Part shown: piece by piece, positions 34,968-43,952 of the stretch | How positions within the stretch are numbered: the first letter of the stretch is position 1 | Layout of the letters: the number at the start of each line of letters is the position of its first letter | Assembly: GCA_018222915.1 (NCBI GenBank) | Contig: JAAEZI010000017.1 | Span: forward strand, 1-46,960 | Reading direction: 5' to 3' | Length of the DNA stretch: 46,960 bases | Origin: Algicola sp. | Lineage (GTDB): Bacteria; Bacteroidota; Bacteroidia; Flavobacteriales; Flavobacteriaceae | Position numbers and translations under genes: made by a program | Notes under the pieces: generated by a model | Database searches by the model: none | What the model was told of the DNA's origin: nothing | What the model saw: the letters and a program-made list of their open reading frames with translations, nothing else

Positions 34968-35396
34968 TTATTGCTTCAATTTATGGTAATAAAACGCAGG
35001 AAGCAGTAACAACAATATTAAAGGCTGTATCAGGAATCGTCTTATATTAAAAAACAGATAATAATCTTCTTGTTTTGGGTTAATTACAAAATACAAAAAG
35101 CAGCTCATTAATATGACGTAAGCCACTACATAGATGACCAAGGAAAATTTAACAATGGATTTGTCTTTAAAAAATAGATATATGATTCCTAATGAAATCC
35201 CTGAATTCAGAATAAAGCGTAAAGTTGTGAACAAGCTCAATTTTAAAATTTCGCGTCTGGGATGATCGACATATAAATAGTCACTTTTAAAAAACAGCAA
35301 ATAAGGATCATAAAACAATTCATTTTCAAACACACGAATCAAAACGAGCAATGCAAAAAGTACCATGAGTACTATAAAAGTGATTGGATTACGCAT
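34968..35396 (-). CDS. Exosortase F system-associated membrane protein
   Basis: A 142-residue integral membrane protein with about four hydrophobic segments (near residues 5-22, 55-78, 84-105, 115-138) and short charged loops (YVDHPRREILKLSL). Matches the small membrane partner that accompanies XrtF in flavobacteria, with its role unknown. Its start codon overlaps the end of xrtF by eight bases, so the two are co-translated. Confidence 0.85.
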   Translation of the reverse strand: MRNPITFIVLMVLFALLVLIRVFENELFYDPYLLFFKSDYLYVDHPRREILKLSLFTTLRFILNSGISLGIIYLFFKDKSIVKFSLVIYVVAYVILMSCFLYFVINPKQEDYYLFFNIRRFLIQPLILLLLLPAFYYHKLKQ

Positions 35397-35940
35397 GCTT
35401 TTTTATATTTTTTGAAAATCGATTCACCCAAAACATCCATAATAGAAATACCATGCCGTAAATGATCAAGGGGAAAATGACAGTATGCAACAAATCTCGT
35501 CGCCAAGGGTAATTGTACAAACCGATAGATAAAATGGCAATTCGAATTAAATTGATAGTATATATCAAAACACTTCCCGACAGTATATAAAAAAAAGTCA
35601 TCCTAAATTTCCCTGCAAACGCTACAATAAAAGAAAGGAATAGAATAATGACACTCACTGAATTACAACCTTCCACGACTCTCGCCACAAATTTAGAATT
35701 CACCAATAGCTTCATTGAAGGCTCTTCTTCATGTGGTATAATTTGTGCGTCATAACCAAAAGTCTCAATCAATAATTGACTTTGCCTCGCGACCAAATTT
35801 GTGATATAATCTGGATAATAGATTGAATCTTCAGACATATCCAAATACAACTTATAGGCGATTGTAAGCACCATGTAAACTGAAAGAAAGGTCAAGATAA
35901 ACTTGATTACAGATTTATATTTTAACAATAGTGCTTTCAT
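35389..35940 (-). CDS. xrtF: Exosortase family protein XrtF
   Basis: A 183-residue multi-pass membrane protein of the exosortase/archaeosortase superfamily, a cysteine transpeptidase-like group. The catalytic triad pattern is present: Cys92 (VVEGCNSVSV), Arg133 (INLIRIAIL) and His152 (DLLHTVIF). Five or six membrane segments span the rest. Exosortases recognise a C-terminal tripartite sorting signal; no obvious target protein is encoded in this window. It heads a two-gene operon with its associated protein and is divergent from the GAF gene. Confidence 0.92.
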   Translation of the reverse strand: MKALLLKYKSVIKFILTFLSVYMVLTIAYKLYLDMSEDSIYYPDYITNLVARQSQLLIETFGYDAQIIPHEEEPSMKLLVNSKFVARVVEGCNSVSVIILFLSFIVAFAGKFRMTFFYILSGSVLIYTINLIRIAILSIGLYNYPWRRDLLHTVIFPLIIYGMVFLLWMFWVNRFSKNIKKHA

Positions 35941-36013
35941 TCAGAGTTAAATTTATATAAAATGAAACTAGAAATGACACTTTTTAAATACTTTTACAAA
36001 AATTTTCGACACT

Positions 36014-36481
36014 ATGACTTTTGAAGCCCTAAAAATTCAAGTAGAAACAATTATCTCTCAGACAGAACATACCGTTAACGAGAGACTCTTGGCGATATGC
36101 GAACTTCTTGAAAATGAGGTAAGCTATTATAATTGGGTTGGATTTTATTTTAAGAATGGTGACAAAAATGAGTTGAAGTTAGGGCCTTATGTTGGTGAAC
36201 CTACAGACCATGAAATCATCCCTTTTGGGAAAGGCATTTGCGGACAAGTGGCTGTGTCTAATAAAAATTTTGTTGTACCTGATGTAAGCGCTCAGGATAA
36301 TTATATTGCGTGTAGTATAACTGTTAAAGCTGAAATCGTCATTCCAATTTTTGTGAATGGAGAAAATATTGGTCAAATTGATATTGATTCCAATACACCA
36401 GATCCCTTTACTGAAGCGGATGAACGTTTTTTGGAATTCGTATGCGAGAAGGTTTCCAAACTTTTAGAAGCTCAAAAATAA
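36014..36481 (+). CDS. GAF domain protein, free-methionine-R-sulfoxide reductase-like
   Basis: A 155-residue single-domain GAF protein of the YebR/fRMsr group, which reduces free methionine-R-sulfoxide. The WVGFYF motif (residues 41-46), the GKGICGQVA segment with Cys76 and the catalytic-type Cys100 in NYIACSITVKAEIVIPI are present. The third cysteine usually found in LP-x-C before the GKG motif is replaced here (GEPTDHEIIPFG), so only two of the three redox cysteines remain. No signal peptide. It ends three bases before the convergent permease gene. If the missing cysteine is the resolving one, recycling must differ or the activity is reduced. Confidence 0.78.
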   Translation: MTFEALKIQVETIISQTEHTVNERLLAICELLENEVSYYNWVGFYFKNGDKNELKLGPYVGEPTDHEIIPFGKGICGQVAVSNKNFVVPDVSAQDNYIACSITVKAEIVIPIFVNGENIGQIDIDSNTPDPFTEADERFLEFVCEKVSKLLEAQK

Positions 36482-36484
36482 TTC

Positions 36485-37735
36485 TTACATACCAGTTCTA
36501 ATCGCTTCCACAGGATCTAACCTTGAAGCCGAAAAAGCAGGAACTAATCCAGATATCAAACCAATAAAAGTCGACAATCCGAAACCTAAAAATATATTTC
36601 CTAAGGATAAAATAAATTCAAAATCATCCACCATGGCTGTTGCGGCTAATGAGATCAACCAAACCATGATGATGCCAATTAAACCACCTAAGACGGATAG
36701 TATTATAGCTTCAAATAAAAACTGAAACAAGATAAACTTGTTTTTAGCTCCTAAAGATTTTTGAATTCCAATCAAGTTCGTACGCTCTCTAACGCTCACA
36801 AACATGATATTGGCAATCCCAAAGCCACCTACTAAAAGTGAGAAAGCACTGATCACCCAACCTGCACCATTCAAGAAACCAATAATCCCATCTACAAAGT
36901 CGGTTAAACCAGATAATTTATTTACAAAGAAGTTATCAGGCTCATCCGCTTTCAAGCCACGATAAGCTCTATACTTTTGCTTAAGAACCGATTCAAAGGC
37001 TCCAATATCCACGCCTTTTTCAGGTTTTATGATGACAGCTCCAGGGAGACCTTCTACGCCTCCATTTCTGAATCGTCTTACAAAATTAGCAGGCACATAA
37101 GCCCTTTCATCTGGAGAGTCGCCTAATCCACTTCCCATTTTTTTCAGCACACCTATGACGGTTAGTTTTCTACCAAATCCTCGAATAGTTTTACCAATAG
37201 GGTTGAGATCATCAAATAAATTTTTAGCGGTATCGCTTCCTAAAACAATCACATTCGCTCCCGAAATTGATTCCGATTCTGTATAAAAACGCCCTTGTTC
37301 AACTTTAAAGTTTTCAATATCATAAATACCGTTTGAAACGGGAGTAATATTCACACCAGTAACTGTATTCCCTTCATACTTCAAATTTTCATTACCTCCA
37401 AATATTACATAAGCAATAGCATCAATATCAGGCACATTCCTTTGTATAAATTCAAAGTCGTCATGTTCGGCCTGTGGAAAATTATCACGTTGCCATCGCG
37501 GCACGTCTGTCGGACCAAACGAATATTTAGTGAGATACATGGTGTTTTTATCTAAGCCACTCAATTGATCTTTAATGCTTCTATCCAAAGAATCAACTGC
37601 AGCTAGCACTGCTATAATTGAAAATATCCCAATCGTAATACCTAAGAGCGACAAAAACGTACGCAGTTTATTGTTTCGTAACGCGTTGATAGCAAACGAA
37701 AAACTCTCTTTGAATAACCTTAAGTAAACCAGCAT
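36485..37735 (-). CDS. MacB/FtsX-type ABC transporter permease
   Basis: A 416-residue inner membrane protein. N-terminal transmembrane helix (about residues 22-45, LRTFLSLLGITIGIFSIIAV), a periplasmic MacB-PCD domain (about 50-265) and three C-terminal helices forming the FtsX domain (about 288-405), with the usual end SRLDPVEAIRTGM. It is a mechanotransmission-type permease that works with an ATPase encoded elsewhere, since no ABC ATPase gene is adjacent. Substrate unknown. Convergent with the GAF gene. Confidence 0.9.
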   Translation of the reverse strand: MLVYLRLFKESFSFAINALRNNKLRTFLSLLGITIGIFSIIAVLAAVDSLDRSIKDQLSGLDKNTMYLTKYSFGPTDVPRWQRDNFPQAEHDDFEFIQRNVPDIDAIAYVIFGGNENLKYEGNTVTGVNITPVSNGIYDIENFKVEQGRFYTESESISGANVIVLGSDTAKNLFDDLNPIGKTIRGFGRKLTVIGVLKKMGSGLGDSPDERAYVPANFVRRFRNGGVEGLPGAVIIKPEKGVDIGAFESVLKQKYRAYRGLKADEPDNFFVNKLSGLTDFVDGIIGFLNGAGWVISAFSLLVGGFGIANIMFVSVRERTNLIGIQKSLGAKNKFILFQFLFEAIILSVLGGLIGIIMVWLISLAATAMVDDFEFILSLGNIFLGFGLSTFIGLISGLVPAFSASRLDPVEAIRTGM

Positions 37736-37847
37736 AGTATCAGGTTGATTTTTATCAGATTTAAAGATAGGACGTTTTCAACAATTTATTGTTACAAAAA
37801 ACTTAAATAAACTCTGGTTTAGACTTATAATAACTCTTGTAATTATG

Positions 37848-37855
37848 TATTTTTG
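37848..37855 (+). promoter_or_regulatory. Putative purH -7 box (TATTTTTG)
   Basis: Exact TAnnTTTG match 58 bases before the ATG at 37914. It overlaps the alternative start at 37845, which therefore cannot be used by a transcript from this promoter. Confidence 0.4.
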
Positions 37856-37913
37856 GGCTTTAATTTTCACAACATCGTTTCCGCTAAAGAAACACAACGA
37901 CAACAACACAACA

Positions 37914-39446
37914 ATGAGCAACAACAAACGTATTAAATCGGCATTAATTTCTGTATTCAGTAAAGATGGATTAGCACCTATAGTCAAAGAATTAGAGGCA
38001 CAAAATGTCACTATTTATTCTACAGGTGGCACAGAGAAATTCATCAAAGAACTAGGCGTTAACGTCATCCCAGTAGAAGATGTCACCTCTTATCCATCCA
38101 TTCTTGGAGGACGTGTTAAAACCTTACATCCAAAAGTTTTTGGAGGTATTTTGAATCGTCAAAACAATGAAAAAGACGTCGCTGAGCTAGCAGATTTTGA
38201 TATCCCTCAAATCGATTTAGTCATTGTAGACCTATACCCTTTTGAAAAAACAGTAGCTTCGGGAGCCACACATCAAGATATTATCGAAAAAATTGATATA
38301 GGCGGTATTTCGCTTATTAGAGCAGCAGCTAAAAACTATGACGATGTTGTTTGTGTCGCTTCTGTAGACGATTACAACACGTTTTTAGACATCCTTAAAA
38401 CAAAGAACGGTGAAACTTCTGAGGAAGATCGAAAATTATTTGCGGCCAAAGCTTTTAACGTGTCTTCTCATTATGATTCTGCTATCTTTAATTATTTTAA
38501 TGCAGACCATGACATCGCTTCTTTAAAAATAAGTGAAACCAATGGTCAAGTCTTACGATATGGTGAGAACCCACATCAACGCGGATTTTTCTTCGGAAAT
38601 TTTGATGAATTATTTACCAAATTACATGGTAAAGAACTAAGCTACAACAATCTATTAGACGTGGATGCCGCTGTAAATTTAATGAATGAATTTAAAGGTG
38701 AATCACCAACTTTTGCTATTCTTAAACACAATAATGCTTGTGGATTTGCACAACGGGATACCATCCACCAGGCCTATGTAGATGCCTTGGCAGGTGATCC
38801 TGTTTCGGCATTTGGCGGTATTTTAATCGCTAATACGGAAATAGACAAAGACACGGCTGAAGAAATTCATTCCCTGTTTTGTGAAGTCGTTATTGCTCCG
38901 TCATTCTCTGAAGATGCCCTAGAAATATTAAAAGGCAAAAAGAATCGAATTCTCTTGATTCTAAAGGATATTGAATTTGCGGCAACAACTGTTAGAACTT
39001 GTCTTAATGGTATTTTAGTTCAAGACAAAGACCATAAAACCGATCGTATTGAAGACCTCTCAGAAGTGACGCAAAAGACACCAAGCAATAACGAGTTAGA
39101 AGATTTAATCTTTGCATCAAAAATATGTAAACATACAAAGTCGAATACCATCGTATTGGCAAAGAACAAGCAATTGTGCGCGAGTGGCACTGGACAAACC
39201 AGTCGTGTTGATGCACTTAATCAAGCTATCCATAAGGCAAAATCATTTAATTTTGACCTTCAAGGTGCGGTTATGGCAAGTGACGCATTTTTCCCATTCC
39301 CTGATTGTGTAGAGATTGCTAATAAGGCAGGTATTACAGCTGTGATTCAACCAGGAGGCTCGATCAAAGATCAATTGAGTATTGATTATTGTAATGAACA
39401 TGGTTTAGCGATGGTGATGACGGGAACGCGACATTTCAAACACTAA
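37914..39446 (+). CDS. purH: Bifunctional AICAR transformylase / IMP cyclohydrolase PurH
   Basis: A 510-residue enzyme for the last two steps of IMP synthesis. The N-terminal half is the MGS-like IMP cyclohydrolase fold (SALISVFSKDGLAPIVKELE, VTSYPSILGGRVKTLHPKVFGG). The C-terminal half is the AICAR transformylase, with LKHNNACGFA and the DPVSAFGGI, DAFFPFPDCVE and PGGSIKDQLSI segments. The preferred start gives MSNNKRIKSALIS; the frame to 37845 lies upstream of the predicted transcription start. It precedes mreB by 181 bases with repeats in between. Confidence 0.96.
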   Translation: MSNNKRIKSALISVFSKDGLAPIVKELEAQNVTIYSTGGTEKFIKELGVNVIPVEDVTSYPSILGGRVKTLHPKVFGGILNRQNNEKDVAELADFDIPQIDLVIVDLYPFEKTVASGATHQDIIEKIDIGGISLIRAAAKNYDDVVCVASVDDYNTFLDILKTKNGETSEEDRKLFAAKAFNVSSHYDSAIFNYFNADHDIASLKISETNGQVLRYGENPHQRGFFFGNFDELFTKLHGKELSYNNLLDVDAAVNLMNEFKGESPTFAILKHNNACGFAQRDTIHQAYVDALAGDPVSAFGGILIANTEIDKDTAEEIHSLFCEVVIAPSFSEDALEILKGKKNRILLILKDIEFAATTVRTCLNGILVQDKDHKTDRIEDLSEVTQKTPSNNELEDLIFASKICKHTKSNTIVLAKNKQLCASGTGQTSRVDALNQAIHKAKSFNFDLQGAVMASDAFFPFPDCVEIANKAGITAVIQPGGSIKDQLSIDYCNEHGLAMVMTGTRHFKH

Positions 39447-39468
39447 AAGAACAATTTTTAGTTTGAAA
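39434..39468 (+). repeat. Hairpin across the purH stop codon
   Basis: CTAAAA pairs with TTTTAG and TTTCAAA pairs with TTTGAAA around a two-base bulge, 13 pairs in all; the purH stop codon TAA lies in the stem. No T-run follows, so it is not a classical terminator. Confidence 0.35.
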
Positions 39469-39498
39469 CGTCTAAAACCAAAAATGAAACGTTTAAAA
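39464..39498 (+). repeat. Two direct copies of TGAAACGTYTAAAA
   Basis: Copies start at 39464 and 39485, 21 bases apart (two helical turns), differing at one base. They lie between purH and mreB. Such phased repeats can be binding sites for a regulator but could be chance in AT-rich DNA. Confidence 0.4.
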
Positions 39499-39627
39499 GA
39501 AAGAGCTATATCTTAATGAGTCATAAATTGAACTCGAAATAAAACTTAAATATTTATTAAGTTTTATTACATTTACAAAACACCAAATAATTTATAAAAT
39601 AACGACTTCATAATACACGAATAACGC

Positions 39628-40656
39628 ATGGGATTTTTTGATTTCTTAACAGAAGAAATAGCCATAGATTTAGGAACTGCAAACACACTTATCATACACA
39701 ACGACAAGGTTGTTGTGGATAGCCCTTCCATAGTAGCAAGAGATAGAATTTCAGGCAAAATTATAGCTGTTGGTAAAGAGGCCAACATGATGCAAGGAAA
39801 AACACATGAAAACATCAAAACCATAAGACCACTTAAAGATGGTGTTATTGCTGATTTTGATGCTTCTGAGCAAATGATCAGCATGTTTATAAAAAATATT
39901 CCTGCCTTAAAAAAGAAATTATTTACGCCTGCATTGCGCATGGTCGTCTGTATTCCTTCTGGTATTACGGAAGTAGAAATGAGAGCCGTAAAAGAATCCT
40001 GTGAACGTGTGAATGGAAAAGAAGTATACCTCATTCATGAACCAATGGCAGCCGCTATTGGTATTGGCATCGATATCATGCAACCGAAAGGAAATATGAT
40101 TGTCGATATTGGAGGTGGTACAACAGAAATTGCTGTCATCGCACTTGGCGGTATCGTGTGTGATAAATCGGTGAAAGTTGCTGGTGATGTTTTTACCAAT
40201 GATATTATTTATTACATGCGAACACAACACAATTTATATGTTGGAGATCGTACGGCTGAAAAAATTAAAATCCAAATTGGTGCAGCTACGGAAGATTTAG
40301 ACTTACCTCCGGAAGAAATGAGTGTTCAAGGTCGTGATTTATTAACTGGAAAGCCGAAACAAGTGCAAATTTCTTATCGTGAAATTGCAAAAGCCCTTGA
40401 CAAGTCCATTTTAAGAATCGAAGACTCCGTCATGGAAACCTTGTCTCAGACACCTCCTGAATTAGCTGCTGACATTTATAATACTGGTATTTATTTAGCT
40501 GGTGGTGGTTCTATGTTGAGAGGTTTAGACAAGCGACTATCACAAAAAACAGATTTACCCGTGTACATCGCAGAAGACCCATTGAGAGCAGTGGTTCGAG
40601 GTACAGGGATTACACTCAAAAACTTACCAAAATTCAAGAGTGTATTGATTAAATAA
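39628..40656 (+). CDS. mreB: Rod shape-determining protein MreB
   Basis: A 342-residue actin homolog that forms membrane-associated filaments guiding lateral wall growth. Phosphate-binding motif 1 is IAIDLGTANTLI near residue 12, phosphate 2 is MIVDIGGGTTEIAVIAL near 155, and the adenosine motif is GIYLAGGGSMLRGLD near 290. The short N-terminus MGFFDFLTEE is an amphipathic membrane anchor as in other MreBs. First gene of mreBCD-mrdA-rodA. Confidence 0.97.
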   Translation: MGFFDFLTEEIAIDLGTANTLIIHNDKVVVDSPSIVARDRISGKIIAVGKEANMMQGKTHENIKTIRPLKDGVIADFDASEQMISMFIKNIPALKKKLFTPALRMVVCIPSGITEVEMRAVKESCERVNGKEVYLIHEPMAAAIGIGIDIMQPKGNMIVDIGGGTTEIAVIALGGIVCDKSVKVAGDVFTNDIIYYMRTQHNLYVGDRTAEKIKIQIGAATEDLDLPPEEMSVQGRDLLTGKPKQVQISYREIAKALDKSILRIEDSVMETLSQTPPELAADIYNTGIYLAGGGSMLRGLDKRLSQKTDLPVYIAEDPLRAVVRGTGITLKNLPKFKSVLIK

Positions 40657-40674
40657 CTCAGATAATACCTTAAC

Positions 40675-41502
40675 ATGCAACAAATTATAAACTTTGTCCT
40701 AAGAAACAAGACATTTCTTTTGTTTCTGTTGCTGTTTTGTATATCTCTGGCACTTACTATCCAATCGCACTCTTATCATAAAAGCAAGTTTATTAATTCG
40801 GCTAATTTTATAACAGGCGGAATTTATGAAAGTGCCCATGGTATTACCGACTATTTTGATCTCAAAACTCAGAATGAGATTTTACTTGAGGAAAACAAAC
40901 TATTGAGATCTCAGGTTTTAAATCAAAGTGATTCGATTGAAAATTCTCGAAAAATAATTGATAGTGTCTCATATGACGGACGTTATAAAATTCAGACAGC
41001 TAAAGTCATCAATAATAATTATGCGTCTACTAAAAATTACCTAACCCTTAACAAAGGAGAAAAAAATGGTATTAAAGAAGACCTCGGAGTGATTACCTCC
41101 AAAGGTATTGTAGGGATTATTGACAATACCTCCAACGGCTACGCCAGAACATTATCTGTACTTAATACTAAAAGCAGAATAAATGCGCAATTAAAATCTT
41201 CAAACCATATTGGATCTCTCGTTTGGAATGCCAAATCAGCAGCTTATGTGCAACTCATTGACATTTCCAAATTTGCACCAGTAAAAAAGGGAGACACCAT
41301 TACAACTGGCGGACAGTCATCTATATTCCCACAAGGCATTCTAATTGGAACGATAGAGGATTTTGTGTTAGATGTAAGTGGAGATACCTATACGGTAAAC
41401 GTGAAGTTATTCAATGACATGACCAATTTGTCACACGTATATGTGATTGAAAATCTAGATGCTGAAGAAATTAAACGTCTTGAAAATCCTGAAGATGAAT
41501 AG
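40675..41502 (+). CDS. mreC: Rod shape-determining protein MreC
   Basis: A 275-residue inner membrane protein with one N-terminal helix (about residues 12-30), a periplasmic coiled coil (about 60-95) and the beta-barrel MreC domain (about 105-270; LGVITSKGIVGIIDN, DTITTGGQSSIFPQGI). It links MreB filaments to the wall synthesis enzymes. Starts 18 bases after mreB and overlaps mreD by eight bases. Confidence 0.93.
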   Translation: MQQIINFVLRNKTFLLFLLLFCISLALTIQSHSYHKSKFINSANFITGGIYESAHGITDYFDLKTQNEILLEENKLLRSQVLNQSDSIENSRKIIDSVSYDGRYKIQTAKVINNNYASTKNYLTLNKGEKNGIKEDLGVITSKGIVGIIDNTSNGYARTLSVLNTKSRINAQLKSSNHIGSLVWNAKSAAYVQLIDISKFAPVKKGDTITTGGQSSIFPQGILIGTIEDFVLDVSGDTYTVNVKLFNDMTNLSHVYVIENLDAEEIKRLENPEDE

Positions 41503-42001
41503 CCTCAACATCAATAATATCGTGAGATTTGTAGTGCTCATTCTAGCACAGGCACTGGTATTCAATCATATCAATTTTATGGGATACATTAATCCGTATC
41601 CTTACATATTGTTCATCCTGCTATTCCCAGTTAACAACAATAGAACGCTTTTTATTTTTTTAAGTTTTATGTTGGGATTATTCGTCGATATTTTTTCAGA
41701 CTCCGGTGGCATCAATGCTGCAGCCTGTGTATTAATTGCATTTATAAGACCTACAGTTTTAAAGTTCGCCTTCGGAATGATCTATGAACATCAAACCATC
41801 AAATTCAATAACACAGAATTTGGTAATCGTGTCATCTATTTTACGATTCTTACTTTGACTCATCATCTCATGATGTTTCTCTTAGAAATTTTTAACATTT
41901 CAAACATAATTTTACTCCTTCAAAAAACGTTATTTTCAGGTATTTTTACTATTATCCTTTGTATACTAATCTCAATACTTTTCAGTAACAAACAACGATG
42001 A
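41495..42001 (+). CDS. mreD: Rod shape-determining protein MreD
   Basis: A 168-residue integral membrane protein with about five segments (NIVRFVVLILAQALVFNH at the N-terminus), as in MreD. The frame opens at 41459, inside mreC, but the ATG at 41495, overlapping the mreC stop by eight bases (ATGAATAG), gives the expected N-terminus. Its end overlaps the mrdA start as ATGA. Supports the elongasome complex in the inner membrane. Confidence 0.85.
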   Translation: MNSLNINNIVRFVVLILAQALVFNHINFMGYINPYPYILFILLFPVNNNRTLFIFLSFMLGLFVDIFSDSGGINAAACVLIAFIRPTVLKFAFGMIYEHQTIKFNNTEFGNRVIYFTILTLTHHLMMFLLEIFNISNIILLLQKTLFSGIFTIILCILISILFSNKQR

Positions 42002-43950
42002 GGAAACTTCTACTTTTAATAACTGTAGTACTTGTAGGACTTTTATTTATTGCGCGCTTGTTTTATTTGCAAGTATATGATAAAAAAGCCTACAGCATAT
42101 TTGAAGATAATGCCATTAGAACAGTTTACGACTATCCAAAACGCGGTTATGTATATGACAGAAATGGCATACTCCTAGTAGCGAATCAACCGTCGTATGA
42201 TGTCATGGTCATTCCTAGAGAAGTCGAGCCACTAGACACCTTGGAGTTTTGCAATTTACTAAAAATCACCAAAGAGGATTTTAAAAAAACTTACGAAAAA
42301 GCCTACCATTACTCACCAAGATTACCATCGGTATTTGTGCCTCAGTTATCGAAAAGAGACTATGCAGTACTTCAAGAGAAAATGCGGAAATTTGAAGGTT
42401 TCTACATCCAAAAACGGTCTCTTAGAGATTATCAAACCTCCATAGGTGCCAATGTCCTTGGAGATATCGGTGAAGTCAATCAACGTATTATTGAAAAACA
42501 ACCTTATTACAAAATGGGTGACCTCATTGGTAAACAAGGGATCGAGTTGTCTTATGAAAATGTCTTGAGAGGCGTTAAGGGCATCAAATTTATTCAAAAA
42601 GACCGTTTTAATAAAAACATTGGACCTTACAAAGATGGCAAATTTGACACCTTGCCACAACCTGGAAAAGACATCACCATTACAATTGACTCCGAATTAC
42701 AAAAATATGGCGAGCTATTGATGACCAATAAACGAGGAGGTATTGTGGCCATCGATCCAGAAAATGGGGAAATTTTGGCGCTAGTGACTGGTCCAAGTTA
42801 TAACCCCAACTTGTTGGTTGGACGCGAACGAAACAAAAATTTTTCGAGATTATTTTTAGACACGATTTCCAAACCTACATGGGACAGAGGTCTGCAAGCA
42901 CAATATCCACCTGGCTCTCCTTTTAAGGTGATAAATGCACTTATCGGGCTTCAAGAAGATGTGGTTGATGTTGATGATAAAGTGACTTGTAGAATGGGAT
43001 ATTACTACGGAAGCAGAAGACTCACAGGTTGCCACCATCATAAAAGCCCTGTCAATATGAATGATGGCATCGCACAATCTTGCAATGCCTATTTCGTAAA
43101 TGTTTACAGAAGGATTATTGACAAATATGATGATGCTGGGCGAGGTATGAATATTTGGGCAGATCATGCTAGGAGTTTCGGACTTGGAAATTATTTGGGC
43201 TACGATTTGCCCGTTGGCCAACGCGGTAGAATTCCTGATGGAGATTACTATGATAGAGCTTATGGTGATAATCGTTGGGGATCTACTTATATCGTTTCCA
43301 ATGCTATTGGACAAGGAGAAGTTGAAGCTACGCCTATACAATTAGCTAATATGGCAGCAGCCATAGGAAATCGTGGCTATTATTACACACCGCACATTAT
43401 AAAAGCCATTGAAGGAGATACGATTCCTAGTAAATATACGACCCCTAATCATACCACTATTGATAAAAGACATTTTGAACCTGTAGTGCAAGGCATGTTT
43501 GATGTTTATAATAAAGGAACAGCAGCCACTTTAAGAATTCCTGGTATCGATATCTGTGGAAAAACAGGTACTGCCGAAAATTTTATGAAAATTGATGGTG
43601 TCAAAACACAGCTAACCGATCATTCCATATTTGTCGCTTTTGCGCCAAAAGACAATCCTAAAATCGCAATTGCCGTCTTTGTAGAGAACGGTTACTGGGG
43701 AAGTCGATTTGCTGGTCGTATGGCGAGTTTAATGATAGAAAAGTACATTAAAGGCGAGATTACAAGAACCGACATGGAAGATTGGATTCTCACGCATAGT
43801 TTGGAAAATGAATATGCTAAGCCTTATTCCGGAGAGCCTTTTAAGATTAATGGCGAAACAACGCTTCAAGTTGTTGAAAAAGTAAAGGCACCAAAAAATG
43901 ATGATCTTAACAGCTCTATTAGAATTGAACCCAACGGTAATAATAACTGA
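41998..43950 (+). CDS. mrdA: Penicillin-binding protein 2 (elongasome transpeptidase)
   Basis: A 650-residue class B PBP. One N-terminal membrane anchor (residues 3-22), a dimerisation domain and the transpeptidase domain with active serine S307 in SPFK, SCN at 361-363 and KTG at 522-524. A Cys/His cluster (C331, C345, HHH346-348) near the active site may bind zinc, as in some PBP2s. It crosslinks peptidoglycan during rod elongation together with RodA. It overlaps mreD by four bases and lies two bases before rodA. Confidence 0.95.
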   Translation: MRKLLLLITVVLVGLLFIARLFYLQVYDKKAYSIFEDNAIRTVYDYPKRGYVYDRNGILLVANQPSYDVMVIPREVEPLDTLEFCNLLKITKEDFKKTYEKAYHYSPRLPSVFVPQLSKRDYAVLQEKMRKFEGFYIQKRSLRDYQTSIGANVLGDIGEVNQRIIEKQPYYKMGDLIGKQGIELSYENVLRGVKGIKFIQKDRFNKNIGPYKDGKFDTLPQPGKDITITIDSELQKYGELLMTNKRGGIVAIDPENGEILALVTGPSYNPNLLVGRERNKNFSRLFLDTISKPTWDRGLQAQYPPGSPFKVINALIGLQEDVVDVDDKVTCRMGYYYGSRRLTGCHHHKSPVNMNDGIAQSCNAYFVNVYRRIIDKYDDAGRGMNIWADHARSFGLGNYLGYDLPVGQRGRIPDGDYYDRAYGDNRWGSTYIVSNAIGQGEVEATPIQLANMAAAIGNRGYYYTPHIIKAIEGDTIPSKYTTPNHTTIDKRHFEPVVQGMFDVYNKGTAATLRIPGIDICGKTGTAENFMKIDGVKTQLTDHSIFVAFAPKDNPKIAIAVFVENGYWGSRFAGRMASLMIEKYIKGEITRTDMEDWILTHSLENEYAKPYSGEPFKINGETTLQVVEKVKAPKNDDLNSSIRIEPNGNNN

Positions 43951-43952
43951 CA

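Noticed and set aside
37780-37793. AACAAT-TT-ATTGTT palindrome upstream of the permease and purH genes
   Set aside because: Very AT-rich and short; it does not match a known purine operator that I can name and lies outside the predicted promoters.
42856-43341. 161-codon frame opposite mrdA
   Set aside because: It overlaps the PBP2 active-site region, whose SxxK motif is intact; no independent support.
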